A stretch of DNA of 64,000 nucleotides from Aliamphritea ceti (GTDB lineage: Bacteria > Pseudomonadota > Gammaproteobacteria > Pseudomonadales > Balneatricaceae). Position 1 is the stretch's first letter, and every line of letters begins with the position of its first letter. The translations under genes were made by a program, and so were the position numbers. Shown here piece after piece: positions 1-8,925 of this stretch. The stretch spans positions 3,658,001 to 3,722,000 of the forward strand of contig NZ_AP025282.1 of the NCBI RefSeq assembly GCF_024347215.1. The letters run 5' to 3'. The notes under the pieces were generated by a model that saw only the letters and a program-made list of their open reading frames with translations, was not told where the DNA came from and did no database searches.

Positions 1-102
1 GTTAAAGTTCACCGGAAAAATATCCACGCCCGTCTGAAAACATCTACACAGTCAGAAATATTCACCCTGTTCCTGGCGCACCTGAAAGCTATTGATAGCT
101 AG
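1..102 (+). CDS. LuxR-type transcriptional regulator, C-terminal fragment (gene enters from the left)
   Basis: The first 33 codons read in frame 1 to a TAG at 100-102. They include the segment VHRKNIHARLKTSTQSEIF, which is the recognition helix and tail of a LuxR/FixJ-type helix-turn-helix. The same segment in the intact LuxR-type protein at 1951-2850 reads HHRKNIYSKLDISSQAEMF, so the two are probably paralogues flanking the two exporter genes. Only the C-terminus is visible and no sensory domain or ligand can be inferred. DNA-binding function is established for the family; the target is unknown. Confidence 0.75.
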   Translation, partial: VKVHRKNIHARLKTSTQSEIFTLFLAHLKAIDS

Positions 103-240
103 ACTGGCTAACAAGCCTGTTTTATAACGGGTTTTAAAACACGCTTTATCCCCATAGACATAAAACAGCAGCAATATTTGTACTGCAACTCAGCTGTACA
201 TTGCTTAGAATAGCCGCCGAACCTCAACGGAATGATACTG

Positions 241-861
241 ATGTCCATTGCCCTGCTATCGCTGTTTATCCCAACATTTTTCTTTGTCTCGATTACACCC
301 GGGATGTGCATGACTTTGTCACTGACACTAGGCATGTCGATTGGTGTGCGTCGCAGCCTGCATATGATGTGGGGCGAACTGCTTGGCGTAGGTTTGGTAG
401 CAGCAGCGGCCGCATTAGGTGTTGCCACGCTGATGCTACAGTTTCCGGAAGCCTTTATATTTCTCAAATATGCCGGCGGCGCATACCTGGCCTGGATAGG
501 CTGGCAAATGTGGCAGTCCCGCGGCAAGCTGGTGTTGCCTGAAGATGGCTCTACTCCAATAAAGCAAAGCCCGTTACAACTGGCTGGCAACGGCTTTATT
601 ACCGCTGTTGCTAACCCCAAAGGCTGGGCGTTTTTCGTTACGCTGTTGCCGCCATTTCTCGATAACAGTCAGTCGCTCGCACCACAGCTGGCAAGCCTGA
701 TAGCAGTAATTCTGACGCTGGAGTTTATCTGTCTACTGATCTATGCCAGTGGCGGTAAAGCGCTACGCCACCTGCTAATGAATAAGAACAACGTCAAGCT
801 GATGAACCGCATTGCCGGTTCACTGATGATTGGCGTTGGCGTATGGCTCGCCTTTGGCTGA
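241..861 (+). CDS. LysE/RhtB-family amino-acid exporter
   Basis: A 206-residue, very hydrophobic protein with about six membrane segments, the usual size and topology of LysE/RhtB exporters. The N-terminus has the family signature with PGM in place of the usual PGP, followed by a glycine-rich helix and the ISxGxRRS-like loop. The family exports amino acids by proton exchange, but the substrate cannot be read from sequence. An in-frame ATG at 232 also exists. The ATG at 241 is preferred because ACGGAA lies at a normal distance before it and the product then begins like other LysE proteins. It lies 34 bases upstream of a LysO-type gene on the same strand, suggesting a shared amino-acid export unit under a neighbouring LuxR-type regulator (inference). 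Confidence 0.85.
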   Translation: MSIALLSLFIPTFFFVSITPGMCMTLSLTLGMSIGVRRSLHMMWGELLGVGLVAAAAALGVATLMLQFPEAFIFLKYAGGAYLAWIGWQMWQSRGKLVLPEDGSTPIKQSPLQLAGNGFITAVANPKGWAFFVTLLPPFLDNSQSLAPQLASLIAVILTLEFICLLIYASGGKALRHLLMNKNNVKLMNRIAGSLMIGVGVWLAFG

Positions 862-895
862 TAACAATCATCTCTCCTGGTAGATACATTCGATT

Positions 896-1819
896 ATGAC
901 CGTACTTCTGACCCTTGGCCCATTACTTCTGGCCATGATTCTCGGCTACATGATACCCGTCCGCGCACTGACGAATGCCCGCGTTAATCAGGGCCTGACC
1001 TGGCTAACGAATATAATTCTGGCATTTGTTGGCTTCGGCATTGGTAGCCTTGAACAGCTGGAAACTAAGCTCAGTGTCGCCGGCTATAACGCGCTATGGC
1101 TGTTCTTACTGATTACTGCATTTAACATTTCAGCGCTGTACATAAGCGGCCGAATGCTGGATAAAGCACACCGTAACCAGTCGCAGGAAAACACTAAAGC
1201 GATCCCGTTCAACTGGCAGAACCTAAGTGGTGCATTGCAGACGGTCGCCTGGGCTCTGGCTGGCGGTATTGCAGGTTATGCACTGCAACACCCTTTGCAC
1301 GCTCTTGATCAGATAATTATCTGGCTACTCTATATCCTGCTGTTTCTGGTTGGTCGTCAGCTCTATCTGGGTAATTACCGACTGCGTAAGTTGTTTCTCA
1401 ATCCTCAGGGGCTGATCATCGCTGCGGTGACTATTATCAGTACCCTGATTGCCGGCATCTTCGGTGCCTGGATTCTGGATTTGCAGCTTCGGGAAGGCCT
1501 TGCCGTTGTATCTGGCTTTGGCTGGTATAGCCTGACAGGCATTCTGCTAACAGGTATGGGATCACCGGTATTAGGAACCACAGCCTTCTTACTGGACCTT
1601 GGCCGGGAAGTAGCAGCCCTGATACTGATTCCTTTCCTTAGCCGGCTCAGCTGTCATGTGAACGTAGGTTACAGCGGTGCGACCGCACTGGATTTCACTC
1701 TGCCTCTGCTAGCGAAGTGTCATGGCGCCAGCGTGATTCCTAATGCGATTGCCAGCGGCTTTATTCTTAGCCTTGCCGTCCCTATTCTGGTACCGCTGTT
1801 GTACTCATTAAATCTGTAA
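896..1819 (+). CDS. LysO-family (DUF340) lysine exporter
   Basis: A 307-residue integral membrane protein with eight to ten hydrophobic segments and the two-part DUF340 layout. There is a short N-terminal membrane repeat, then, after a charged loop near residues 85-105, a longer C-terminal membrane domain. The region around residues 200-250, with SGFGWYSLTGIL and GREVAALI, is characteristic of E. coli LysO (YbjE), which exports lysine. It follows a LysE-type gene by 34 bases, so two different exporter families are paired. Lysine is the likely substrate by homology; no direct evidence is visible. Confidence 0.85.
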   Translation: MTVLLTLGPLLLAMILGYMIPVRALTNARVNQGLTWLTNIILAFVGFGIGSLEQLETKLSVAGYNALWLFLLITAFNISALYISGRMLDKAHRNQSQENTKAIPFNWQNLSGALQTVAWALAGGIAGYALQHPLHALDQIIIWLLYILLFLVGRQLYLGNYRLRKLFLNPQGLIIAAVTIISTLIAGIFGAWILDLQLREGLAVVSGFGWYSLTGILLTGMGSPVLGTTAFLLDLGREVAALILIPFLSRLSCHVNVGYSGATALDFTLPLLAKCHGASVIPNAIASGFILSLAVPILVPLLYSLNL

Positions 1820-1950
1820 AAAATACAAAAATAGTCATCTATCTACACATTTTGGCTATTAGTATTTAGTTTATTGAATCGCTAAAATGGCCATAGAGAA
1901 CAGCCCTGTCCAATAAGAACGACAGAGCTAAGAGTGGTCCTAATAACAGA

Positions 1951-2850
1951 ATGGATGTAACTGTGGCAGAAACTGTTTCAAAATATTACCGGGTGGCCGG
2001 TGAGCCCTTGGTACAGTGGCATGATGCCATCGCTGAAATTATTAATTCCGGGGTGAACGACACTGCTGTCGATCATCTCATTGACACCCTGCGCCTGCTG
2101 GTGAATGCCGACGGCAGTAGCCTGATAGTCTATCCCGAAGGGCTGCAGCCTTACTGTCCGTTCCGCAAGCGTGGCGACGGCAGCGATCCACGGATTCATA
2201 TTGATCAGTACCTCGACAGCGCCTATCTCCTTGACCCTTTCTATGGCCTGACAGTCGAAAAGCCGGCAACCGAAGGCGTTTACCCTTTGAGCAAAGTTGC
2301 CCCCTCCGGCTTTAAGCAAACTGAATTCTATCGGGTTTACTATCGGGTAGTGGATTTTGGTGATGAGATTTGCCTGATAGTGCCCACGCCGGACAACGCC
2401 AGCATTCATATTTCCATTAGCCGTCAGGACGACAAAGCAAGGTTCAGTGAATCACAGCGCGCTCTACTACAGCGTCTGTTTTCTACTGTGCGGGCAATAC
2501 TGTTGAAATGGTGGTCAGAATCCCAGCAGGAAAACCTCAGCAAGCAAAAAGTCAGCACTCTGAACGCACGGCTCGACAGCGCACTGGCTAACTTCGGCAG
2601 TTCAATTCTGACCCAAAGGGAAACTCAGGTATTACAGTTAATTTTGCGAGGGTATGCGGTGAAGTTTATTGCCCAGAAACTGGATATCAGTCCCGAAACG
2701 ATTAAACATCACCGTAAAAATATCTATTCTAAACTGGATATCAGTTCACAGGCCGAGATGTTTCACCTGTTTATAGATTCATTACGTATGATGCGGGCAG
2801 ACTCCCCGGCTGATCCGCTGGCAGAATACCTGCAACCAGCCCGGCAGTAA
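1951..2850 (+). CDS. LuxR-family transcriptional regulator
   Basis: 299 residues. The C-terminal 80 or so residues form a LuxR/FixJ helix-turn-helix containing LTQRETQVLQLILRG, then IAQKLDISPETIKHHRKNI. The N-terminal 200 residues have no receiver-domain aspartate pattern and no convincing acyl-homoserine-lactone-binding set of tryptophan and tyrosine residues, so the input signal is unknown. It resembles the truncated gene at the left edge of the window. The gene is convergent with a DEAD-box helicase gene, and the two stop codons sit on the two sides of one long hairpin. The start has only a weak ribosome-binding site; GTG at 1963 is an alternative. Confidence 0.8.
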   Translation: MDVTVAETVSKYYRVAGEPLVQWHDAIAEIINSGVNDTAVDHLIDTLRLLVNADGSSLIVYPEGLQPYCPFRKRGDGSDPRIHIDQYLDSAYLLDPFYGLTVEKPATEGVYPLSKVAPSGFKQTEFYRVYYRVVDFGDEICLIVPTPDNASIHISISRQDDKARFSESQRALLQRLFSTVRAILLKWWSESQQENLSKQKVSTLNARLDSALANFGSSILTQRETQVLQLILRGYAVKFIAQKLDISPETIKHHRKNIYSKLDISSQAEMFHLFIDSLRMMRADSPADPLAEYLQPARQ

Positions 2851-2855
2851 ATCAC

Positions 2856-2880
2856 AGAAGAAGCGCTTAGCGCTTCTTCT
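2856..2880. terminator. Bidirectional hairpin between convergent genes
   Basis: AGAAGAAGCGC and its exact complement GCGCTTCTTCT are separated by only TTA, an 11-bp stem. The TTA is the stop codon of the minus-strand helicase gene, so the stem overlaps its last codons. No long T-run follows on either side, so it may act as a transcription roadblock or RNA end protector rather than a textbook intrinsic terminator. Confidence 0.6.
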
Positions 2881-4195
2881 TCAGCGGTGCCAGTCCATCA
2901 TCAGAAACCAGTGCTGCTTTCGCCTGACGACGACTTCGCTGATCCTGCTTAGGCTTAGCTTTTGGCTTAGGCTTAGCAGCAACAGGAGCTTCACCTGAAG
3001 CCGCTTTCTTAACCGGTTTAGCCGGCTTAATACCTTTAAACTTCGCTTCCAGCCCTTCTATCACTGCACGTTGCAGATGACGCTGCAAAAAGCGCTCGAT
3101 ACGCTTAAATGAATCCCAGTCTTTCGGGCCAACAAAAGAGACCGCTTCACCTTTAGCACCGGCACGGCCAGTACGGCCAATACGGTGAACGTATTCTTCT
3201 GCCTGCTTGGGCATGTCGAAGTTAATTACTAAGGATACCTGTAACAAATCCAGGCCTCGTGACGCCACGTCAGTGGTTACAAGTACTTGCTGATGGCCGC
3301 GACTGAAACCATCCATAATCCGGTTACGCTCACTCTGACTCATCTCACCACTGAGTGCCGCACAGCTGATATCTGCTGCCTGCAGCAATGCAGATAAACG
3401 CTCAGTATCCGTACGGGTAGCCGTAAAAATAATCGCCTGCTGATAACTGCGGTTAGCCAGCACGTTCTGTAACAGGGCTTCTTTATGATCCAGATGATCA
3501 CATAGAATAACTTCCTGAGTAATATCTTTGTGCTCTGCGTTTGCCGCACCAATTGCCACTCGCTTAGGCGACTTCAGCAACTGATCAGCCATGTCATCAA
3601 CCTGAGCATGATCCAGTGTGGCAGAAAACATCAGTGTCTGACGCAAACGGTGATCCGCAGCCTTATTAATCAGCGTCAGTTGCTCAGCAAAGCCCAGATC
3701 CAGCATTCGGTCTGCTTCGTCCATGATCAGCAATTCAAGCCCGTTAAGCTGCAAGCTACGTTCTTCAATATGGTTCGCCAAGCGTCCAGGGGTTGCGACC
3801 ACCACGTGAGGATCTTTCTGTAAGGCTTTAATCTGGTCATTAAAATTTTCGCCACCCAGCACCAGAGCAATCTTAGTCTGACCACCACTGGTCAGTGCTC
3901 TTAACTGCGTAAACACCTGCTTAGCCAGCTCACGGGTAGGCGCCAGAATAATTGCACGGGGATCGCGCTTACTCAGGGCACGCTTTTTCATCAGCCGGTG
4001 CATCATTGGCAGTAAGAATGCCAGGGTTTTGCCTGAACCGGTTTTCGATGAGGCAATCAGATCGTGGCCAGCCAGCGCCAGCGGTATAGACTGTGCCTGA
4101 ATCTCTGTTGGCGTTGTAATCGCCTGATGATCAAGATTCTGCAGCAGGCGATGATCTAATCCCAGATCCGGAAAATTATCGGTTTGCTCAGACAA
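2867..4195 (-). CDS. DEAD-box ATP-dependent RNA helicase
   Basis: A 442-residue two-domain RecA-like helicase. All core motifs are visible: Q motif PTEIQAQSIP, motif I SSKTGSGKT, PTRELA, TPGR, motif II DEAD, motif III SAT, and motif VI HRIGRTGR. The C-terminus is a lysine-rich tail with KPKAKPK, typical of RNA-binding extensions in RhlE/SrmB-type proteins. It probably unwinds RNA during ribosome assembly or RNA turnover, but the exact subfamily is not certain. The start chosen is TTG at 4195, which has GGAG eight bases upstream; another TTG at 4210 adds five residues but has no good ribosome-binding site. It lies downstream of rapA on the same strand. Confidence 0.9.
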   Translation of the reverse strand: MSEQTDNFPDLGLDHRLLQNLDHQAITTPTEIQAQSIPLALAGHDLIASSKTGSGKTLAFLLPMMHRLMKKRALSKRDPRAIILAPTRELAKQVFTQLRALTSGGQTKIALVLGGENFNDQIKALQKDPHVVVATPGRLANHIEERSLQLNGLELLIMDEADRMLDLGFAEQLTLINKAADHRLRQTLMFSATLDHAQVDDMADQLLKSPKRVAIGAANAEHKDITQEVILCDHLDHKEALLQNVLANRSYQQAIIFTATRTDTERLSALLQAADISCAALSGEMSQSERNRIMDGFSRGHQQVLVTTDVASRGLDLLQVSLVINFDMPKQAEEYVHRIGRTGRAGAKGEAVSFVGPKDWDSFKRIERFLQRHLQRAVIEGLEAKFKGIKPAKPVKKAASGEAPVAAKPKPKAKPKQDQRSRRQAKAALVSDDGLAPLKKKR

Positions 4196-4215
4196 GGTAT
4201 AGCTCCGCAAAGTAT

Positions 4216-4245
4216 AAAAACATACCGGGTATCAGCGCCCGGTAT
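4216..4245 (-). terminator. Rho-independent terminator of rapA
   Basis: On the minus strand ATACCGGG and CCCGGTAT form an 8-bp stem with an 8-base loop, followed by a T-run (ATGTTTTTATAC). It lies just after the rapA stop and just before the helicase start, so the helicase is probably transcribed separately. Confidence 0.7.
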
Positions 4246-4285
4246 CAAAAGTATAATTCAGGCCAGCATGGCCAGAAAGGTAAAA

Positions 4286-7177
4286 TCAGGTGGCTACAAT
4301 AACCCGAATTGCATCCAACTTCAGCTGCAGGGTTTCCAGATAGCCTTCCAGCAATTCCTGACGCTCCACCAGTGCCGCAATTTCTTCAGCGCGAATATTC
4401 GGATTAATCTCAGCCAGTGCAACCATACGCTCGATCTCTGCGCCCAGAACATGGCTGACATTTTCCTGCGCCGCCGCATAAATGGCTGGCTGTTGCTTCT
4501 CAGCCAGCTCTTCAGCTTCGGCAACCATGGCATTAATTTCAGTGCGGGTATGCTTAACAATATCCACGGCCTGACGCTTACCAACCCGCTCTGCCAGATT
4601 ATTGATATGCTGTTCTGTCAGCACCTTACTCAGATCCGTTTTGTTCACATCGACAACAATACGTACCAGAGTTTCAGGCAGGTAACGCTGAACTTGCAGA
4701 TGCTTTGGCGCCGCACAGTGCAGAGTAAAGATACTTTCCAGCAATAGCGTTCCCGGCTTCAGTGGTGGCAATTTAATACTGCACACCGCAGCATTACCAA
4801 ACTCACCGGACAGAATCATATCCATCGCACCGGCTACCATTGGATGCTCCCAGCTAAGGAAGTGCATATCCTCACGGCTCAGAGCTGTGGTCCGGTTAAA
4901 GGTTGCTGTCATGCCCTCTTCCGGTAAACCCGGGAAGCTTTCACAATGCATATGATCACTTGGATGCAACACAATGCTGTTAGTACTGTGATGCTGCTGT
5001 TCAACACCGAACTGATCAAACACTTTTTCCATGAACTTGCTCAGCTTACTGCTGGCGCTGGCATTATCGATATTTTCGATAAGCTCGGCAGCCCGCAGCG
5101 GATCACAGGAATTCATTTCCAGAAGCTTGTTACGTCCCGCCTGCAATGCAGCCATAGTTTCATCGGCAGCAGCACGGGTTTCACTGATCAGCTTCTCTGC
5201 TTCATCGTCATTGGCATGACCACGCAGCATTGTCAGCAACGGCGTTTCAAAACGTTCAAACAAAGCACTGCCTGCCGGGCAAGCAGTGGCAAAACAATTC
5301 AGTCCCTGCTCGTACCATGCCAGCAAATGCCCCTGGGCTTCAGTAAAGTAAGGCACGTGAAGGTTTACATCATTCTTCTGACCAATACGGTCAAGACGGC
5401 CAATCCGCTGTTCCAGTAAATCAGGATTCAATGGCAGATCGAACAACACCAAATTACTGGCAAACTGGAAGTTACGACCTTCACTGCCAATTTCAGAGCA
5501 GATCAGTACTTGAGCACTGTCGTCTTCATCAGCAAAATACGCCGCTGCACGGTCACGGTTTACCAGACTCATGCCTTCATGGAAAACAGCAGAACGCACG
5601 CCTTCATATAAACGTAAATGTTCTTCCAGCTGTTTCGCAGTGCTGGCAGCCGCACAGATAACCAGTGTTTTTTCATCGCGGTTAGCCGCCAGCCATTCAA
5701 CCAGCCACTCTACCCGGGGATCCGCTTCCAGCCAGCGATCCTGAAATACTTTTTCAGGGTGCAGCAATAAGTCCAGATCTGCACCGTCAAGCAATTGCTT
5801 TTCGCTTTCCAGATAAAAATCAGGCTCCGGCAAAGGATACTGATGCAGAATACGCTCAGGGAAACCTTCCACGGCATCACGGGTATTTCGGAACAATACC
5901 CGGCCTGTCCCATGATGATCCAGCAATTCGCTGATGGTGGTTTGTAACAACTCATCAAAAGCTACAAAGTCTTCAAGGTTCCGCGCCGCATCGAGTAAAG
6001 CATCAATACGTGCCTGTCCCAGATACTCAGCCAGTGAGGCCTGTACTGCAGCATCCTGAATCTGCTCCAGTACATCATCAGCCAGTAGTGCTTCCATCAG
6101 CTTACGTACTGGCTGATAGCTGGCTTCTTCTTCACGGAATTTAGCCAGATCGTAATAACGGTCAGGATCAAGTAACCGCAAACGGGCAAAGTGCCCTTCC
6201 ATACCTAACTGCTCTGGTGTTGCGGTTAATAGCAACAAACCTTTAATTTCAGCAGACAAAGCTTCGATACAGGCATATTCAGTACTGATTGCATCTTCAG
6301 CCCACTCAAGATGGTGCGCCTCATCGACAATCAGCATATCCCAGCCAGCCATAATGGCTTGCGCCTGGCGCTGAGTGCTGTTGGTCAGGAAAGGTAAAGT
6401 ACAAAGCACCAACTGAGCAGTCTCAAACGGGTTTACCCCTTCATCGGACATTTCCAGTGCAGTACAGCGCAACTCATCCAGAATCGTAAAACGCAGATTA
6501 AAACGTCGCAGCATTTCCACCAGCCACTGGTGAATCAGACTGTCTGGTACAACGATTAGTGCCCGGCTGGATTTACCGCTGGTCAACTGCTGATGCAGGA
6601 CCAGACCCGCTTCAATGGTTTTACCTAAGCCTACTTCGTCGGCCAGTAATACGCGTGGCGCAAAACGCTCGCCTACCTGATGGGCAATAAACATCTGATG
6701 CGGCAACAGTTGTACCCGGGGACCAATGAGTCCAAAACCCGGTGATTTAACATGCTGATGCTGGTGCTTCAGAGTTTCCAGCCGTAGCTGAAAACGGTTA
6801 TTCTTTTCAACCTGACCGGCAAATAAGCGGTCATGGGGCTTACTGAAGTGAACCGAGCTATCAAGCTCCAGCTCATCAATACTGTGATCTTCACCTTCGG
6901 CATCAAAACCCAGATAGTACACGCCGCCATCTTCTTCTATTACTTCGCTGATGACAATTTCCAATCCCTGGTAGGACTTCACCTGCTCGCCTACCGGATA
7001 AATTACCCGACTAAGCGGCGCATTATCAATTGCATAGGTGCGCTCTTCCTGAACGGCAGGGAAACTCATCACGACACGGCGGTTGGCAACATCAACAACA
7101 ACCCCCAACCCCAGATTTGATTCGGTGTTACTGATCCAGCGCTGACCGGGAATAAACTCTGACAAAGGACGACTCAC
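4286..7177 (-). CDS. rapA: RNA polymerase-associated protein RapA (Swi2/Snf2 ATPase)
   Basis: 963 residues, against 968 in E. coli RapA. The N-terminus has the RapA tudor-like region (GQRWISNTESNLGLG). The Snf2 ATPase then follows, with LLADEVGLGKTIEAG as Walker A, DEAHH as motif II, LTATP as motif III and the C-terminal helicase motif QRIGRLDRIGQ. RapA binds core RNA polymerase and helps recycle it after termination. The start is GTG at 7177, because the RapA family homology begins right there; an open frame runs 20 codons further upstream but encodes unrelated residues. It is divergent from the srmB-like gene. A hairpin terminator follows. Confidence 0.95.
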   Translation of the reverse strand: MSRPLSEFIPGQRWISNTESNLGLGVVVDVANRRVVMSFPAVQEERTYAIDNAPLSRVIYPVGEQVKSYQGLEIVISEVIEEDGGVYYLGFDAEGEDHSIDELELDSSVHFSKPHDRLFAGQVEKNNRFQLRLETLKHQHQHVKSPGFGLIGPRVQLLPHQMFIAHQVGERFAPRVLLADEVGLGKTIEAGLVLHQQLTSGKSSRALIVVPDSLIHQWLVEMLRRFNLRFTILDELRCTALEMSDEGVNPFETAQLVLCTLPFLTNSTQRQAQAIMAGWDMLIVDEAHHLEWAEDAISTEYACIEALSAEIKGLLLLTATPEQLGMEGHFARLRLLDPDRYYDLAKFREEEASYQPVRKLMEALLADDVLEQIQDAAVQASLAEYLGQARIDALLDAARNLEDFVAFDELLQTTISELLDHHGTGRVLFRNTRDAVEGFPERILHQYPLPEPDFYLESEKQLLDGADLDLLLHPEKVFQDRWLEADPRVEWLVEWLAANRDEKTLVICAAASTAKQLEEHLRLYEGVRSAVFHEGMSLVNRDRAAAYFADEDDSAQVLICSEIGSEGRNFQFASNLVLFDLPLNPDLLEQRIGRLDRIGQKNDVNLHVPYFTEAQGHLLAWYEQGLNCFATACPAGSALFERFETPLLTMLRGHANDDEAEKLISETRAAADETMAALQAGRNKLLEMNSCDPLRAAELIENIDNASASSKLSKFMEKVFDQFGVEQQHHSTNSIVLHPSDHMHCESFPGLPEEGMTATFNRTTALSREDMHFLSWEHPMVAGAMDMILSGEFGNAAVCSIKLPPLKPGTLLLESIFTLHCAAPKHLQVQRYLPETLVRIVVDVNKTDLSKVLTEQHINNLAERVGKRQAVDIVKHTRTEINAMVAEAEELAEKQQPAIYAAAQENVSHVLGAEIERMVALAEINPNIRAEEIAALVERQELLEGYLETLQLKLDAIRVIVAT

Positions 7178-7416
7178 TATTTTTGAAAATTCTGCGCAGT
7201 ATAATTTTTGCTTGGCCCAAAACCATTCACACAGCATAGCAGTAAGAACGGCGGGCAGCGCATGATAGGGCTTGTTTCAATGTAGCTCAAGAGGCAAACA
7301 GCCCTGTTTAAGTATAAACGCTCCAAGAGTGACACAACGCAGGGAAATTCAGGTGGTCGGCAGCAAAATGGTGTATGCTTGCGGTTTAATTTTCACTGCC
7401 CATCTAAGCGAGCACT

Positions 7417-8817
7417 ATGTCCTTTATCGATCTTGATCTGGACCTGGAAATCCTCGGCGCACTGGCCGACAACGACTTCCTCAAGCCTACTGATATTCAG
7501 CAACAGGCTATCCCTGCAATTCTGGACGGCCTTGACCTGCTGGCGAGCGCCCCAACCGGCACAGGTAAGACCCTGGCCTTTGTTCTGCCCGGGCTGCAGC
7601 ACATACTCGATAACGAGCCGGACAGTAGCAGCGCACCGCAGGTTCTGATTCTCAGCCCGACACGGGAACTGGCCAAACAGACATACGAAGTCGTTAAACA
7701 GCAAACTGCCAACAGCCATATCAACAGCTGTCTGATTGTTGGTGGCGTGCCATTCGGTATGCAAAAAGGCATGCTCGCAGAACGCATTGATATCATGGTT
7801 GCAACACCTGGCCGTCTGCTTGAGCTGAATGCACAGCAATGGCTGGATATGTCCCTTGTAGACATGCTGGTAATAGATGAAGCAGACCGTATGTTGGATA
7901 TGGGCTTTATTGACAGCGTTAATCAAATTGCCGATGTGTTGCCTCAGTCACGTCAAACACTGATGTTCTCAGCAACACTTGAAAGCGACAAGATTCAGAA
8001 GTTTGCCAGCGATTTGCTTAACGAAGACGCCCGCTGTCTTGAGGTCGAGCAGCCACGACACATTCCGGAACATATAAAACACAGCGTTTATCAGGCTGAC
8101 AACGAAGTACATAAAGATCACCTTCTCAAAGCGCTGGTTAAAAGCCATGAGATTGATCAGGCAATCATCTTTGTAAACACCCGTAAGCAGGTTGATCACT
8201 GGGTACATGTTATTCGCGGCCTTGGTATCACCTGTGCTGGTTTACATGGCGACTTACGCCAGAGCGACCGCGGCCAGCGTGTTAAAGACATGCGCCGTAA
8301 GCGTATCAAGGTTATGGTTGCGACTGACGTTGCAGGCCGGGGTTTGGATTTGCCCGATATCAATCACGTCATTAATCTGCAATTACCTATGAAAGCCGAT
8401 GGCTACGTTCATCGCGCAGGTCGCAGCGGTCGTGAAGGCAGCACCGGTTATGTCTGGTCAATTGTTGATGCGCTGGACTGGCCAAGCCTTGGCCGGATAG
8501 AACGTTTTATCGGTCAGAAACTCAGCCGGGCAACATACCCGGGGCTAGGATCGAAAAAACCTGAGCCGACTGAAAAGAAAAAGCTCAAAACCAATACAAA
8601 AACCAAGACCAAAACTAAGGTCAAGAGCAAGGTCAAAGGCAAAGCCGCCAAGGCAAAAGCTAAGCCAACCAAAAAGCCAAAAACAGGTGCCCGCCCTGCT
8701 ACTCCAAAACCGGCCGCATCTAAATCTGCAGACAACAAAAAATCAGCGGGTAGCAAACCGGCTACAGCGCGTAAACCTGCTACGAAAAAGCCGGCACGAA
8801 AGCCAAAAGCTGATTAA
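7417..8817 (+). CDS. srmB: SrmB-like DEAD-box RNA helicase
   Basis: 466 residues. Best match by eye is SrmB: the N-terminal PTDIQQQAIPAILDG and SAPTGTGKT, IDEADRMLDMGF, SATLESD, and TDVAGRGLDLPDI in order. Motif VI is HRAGRSGREG, slightly different from the common HRIGRTGR. Residues after about 385 form a low-complexity tail almost entirely of Lys, Thr, Ala and Pro, likely a flexible RNA-binding arm. E. coli SrmB acts early in 50S ribosome assembly; that role is inferred here. The gene is divergent from rapA and ends at a strong bidirectional terminator shared with leuA. Confidence 0.85.
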   Translation: MSFIDLDLDLEILGALADNDFLKPTDIQQQAIPAILDGLDLLASAPTGTGKTLAFVLPGLQHILDNEPDSSSAPQVLILSPTRELAKQTYEVVKQQTANSHINSCLIVGGVPFGMQKGMLAERIDIMVATPGRLLELNAQQWLDMSLVDMLVIDEADRMLDMGFIDSVNQIADVLPQSRQTLMFSATLESDKIQKFASDLLNEDARCLEVEQPRHIPEHIKHSVYQADNEVHKDHLLKALVKSHEIDQAIIFVNTRKQVDHWVHVIRGLGITCAGLHGDLRQSDRGQRVKDMRRKRIKVMVATDVAGRGLDLPDINHVINLQLPMKADGYVHRAGRSGREGSTGYVWSIVDALDWPSLGRIERFIGQKLSRATYPGLGSKKPEPTEKKKLKTNTKTKTKTKVKSKVKGKAAKAKAKPTKKPKTGARPATPKPAASKSADNKKSAGSKPATARKPATKKPARKPKAD

Positions 8818-8840
8818 CGATTTAGCAGTAGTAAACACAA

Positions 8841-8876
8841 AAAAACGCCCGGCAGTGCAAACTGCCGGGCGTTTTT
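8841..8876. terminator. Bidirectional Rho-independent terminator between srmB-like gene and leuA
   Basis: A 15-base arm AAAAACGCCCGGCAG and its perfect complement flank a 6-base loop. The outer A/T pairs give a T-run on both strands, so it can end transcription from both convergent genes. Confidence 0.9.
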
Positions 8877-8925
8877 ATTTGTCTTAATTTGCCTGTCTAA
8901 ACAGGTTGAGTGTTCTAACCAGGAA

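Noticed and set aside
108..620. Antisense ORF over the LysE-type gene
   Set aside because: No ribosome-binding site and no recognisable domain; it shadows the exporter gene.
4946..5419. Plus-strand ORF inside rapA
   Set aside because: It lies wholly antisense to a well-conserved gene and encodes no known domain.
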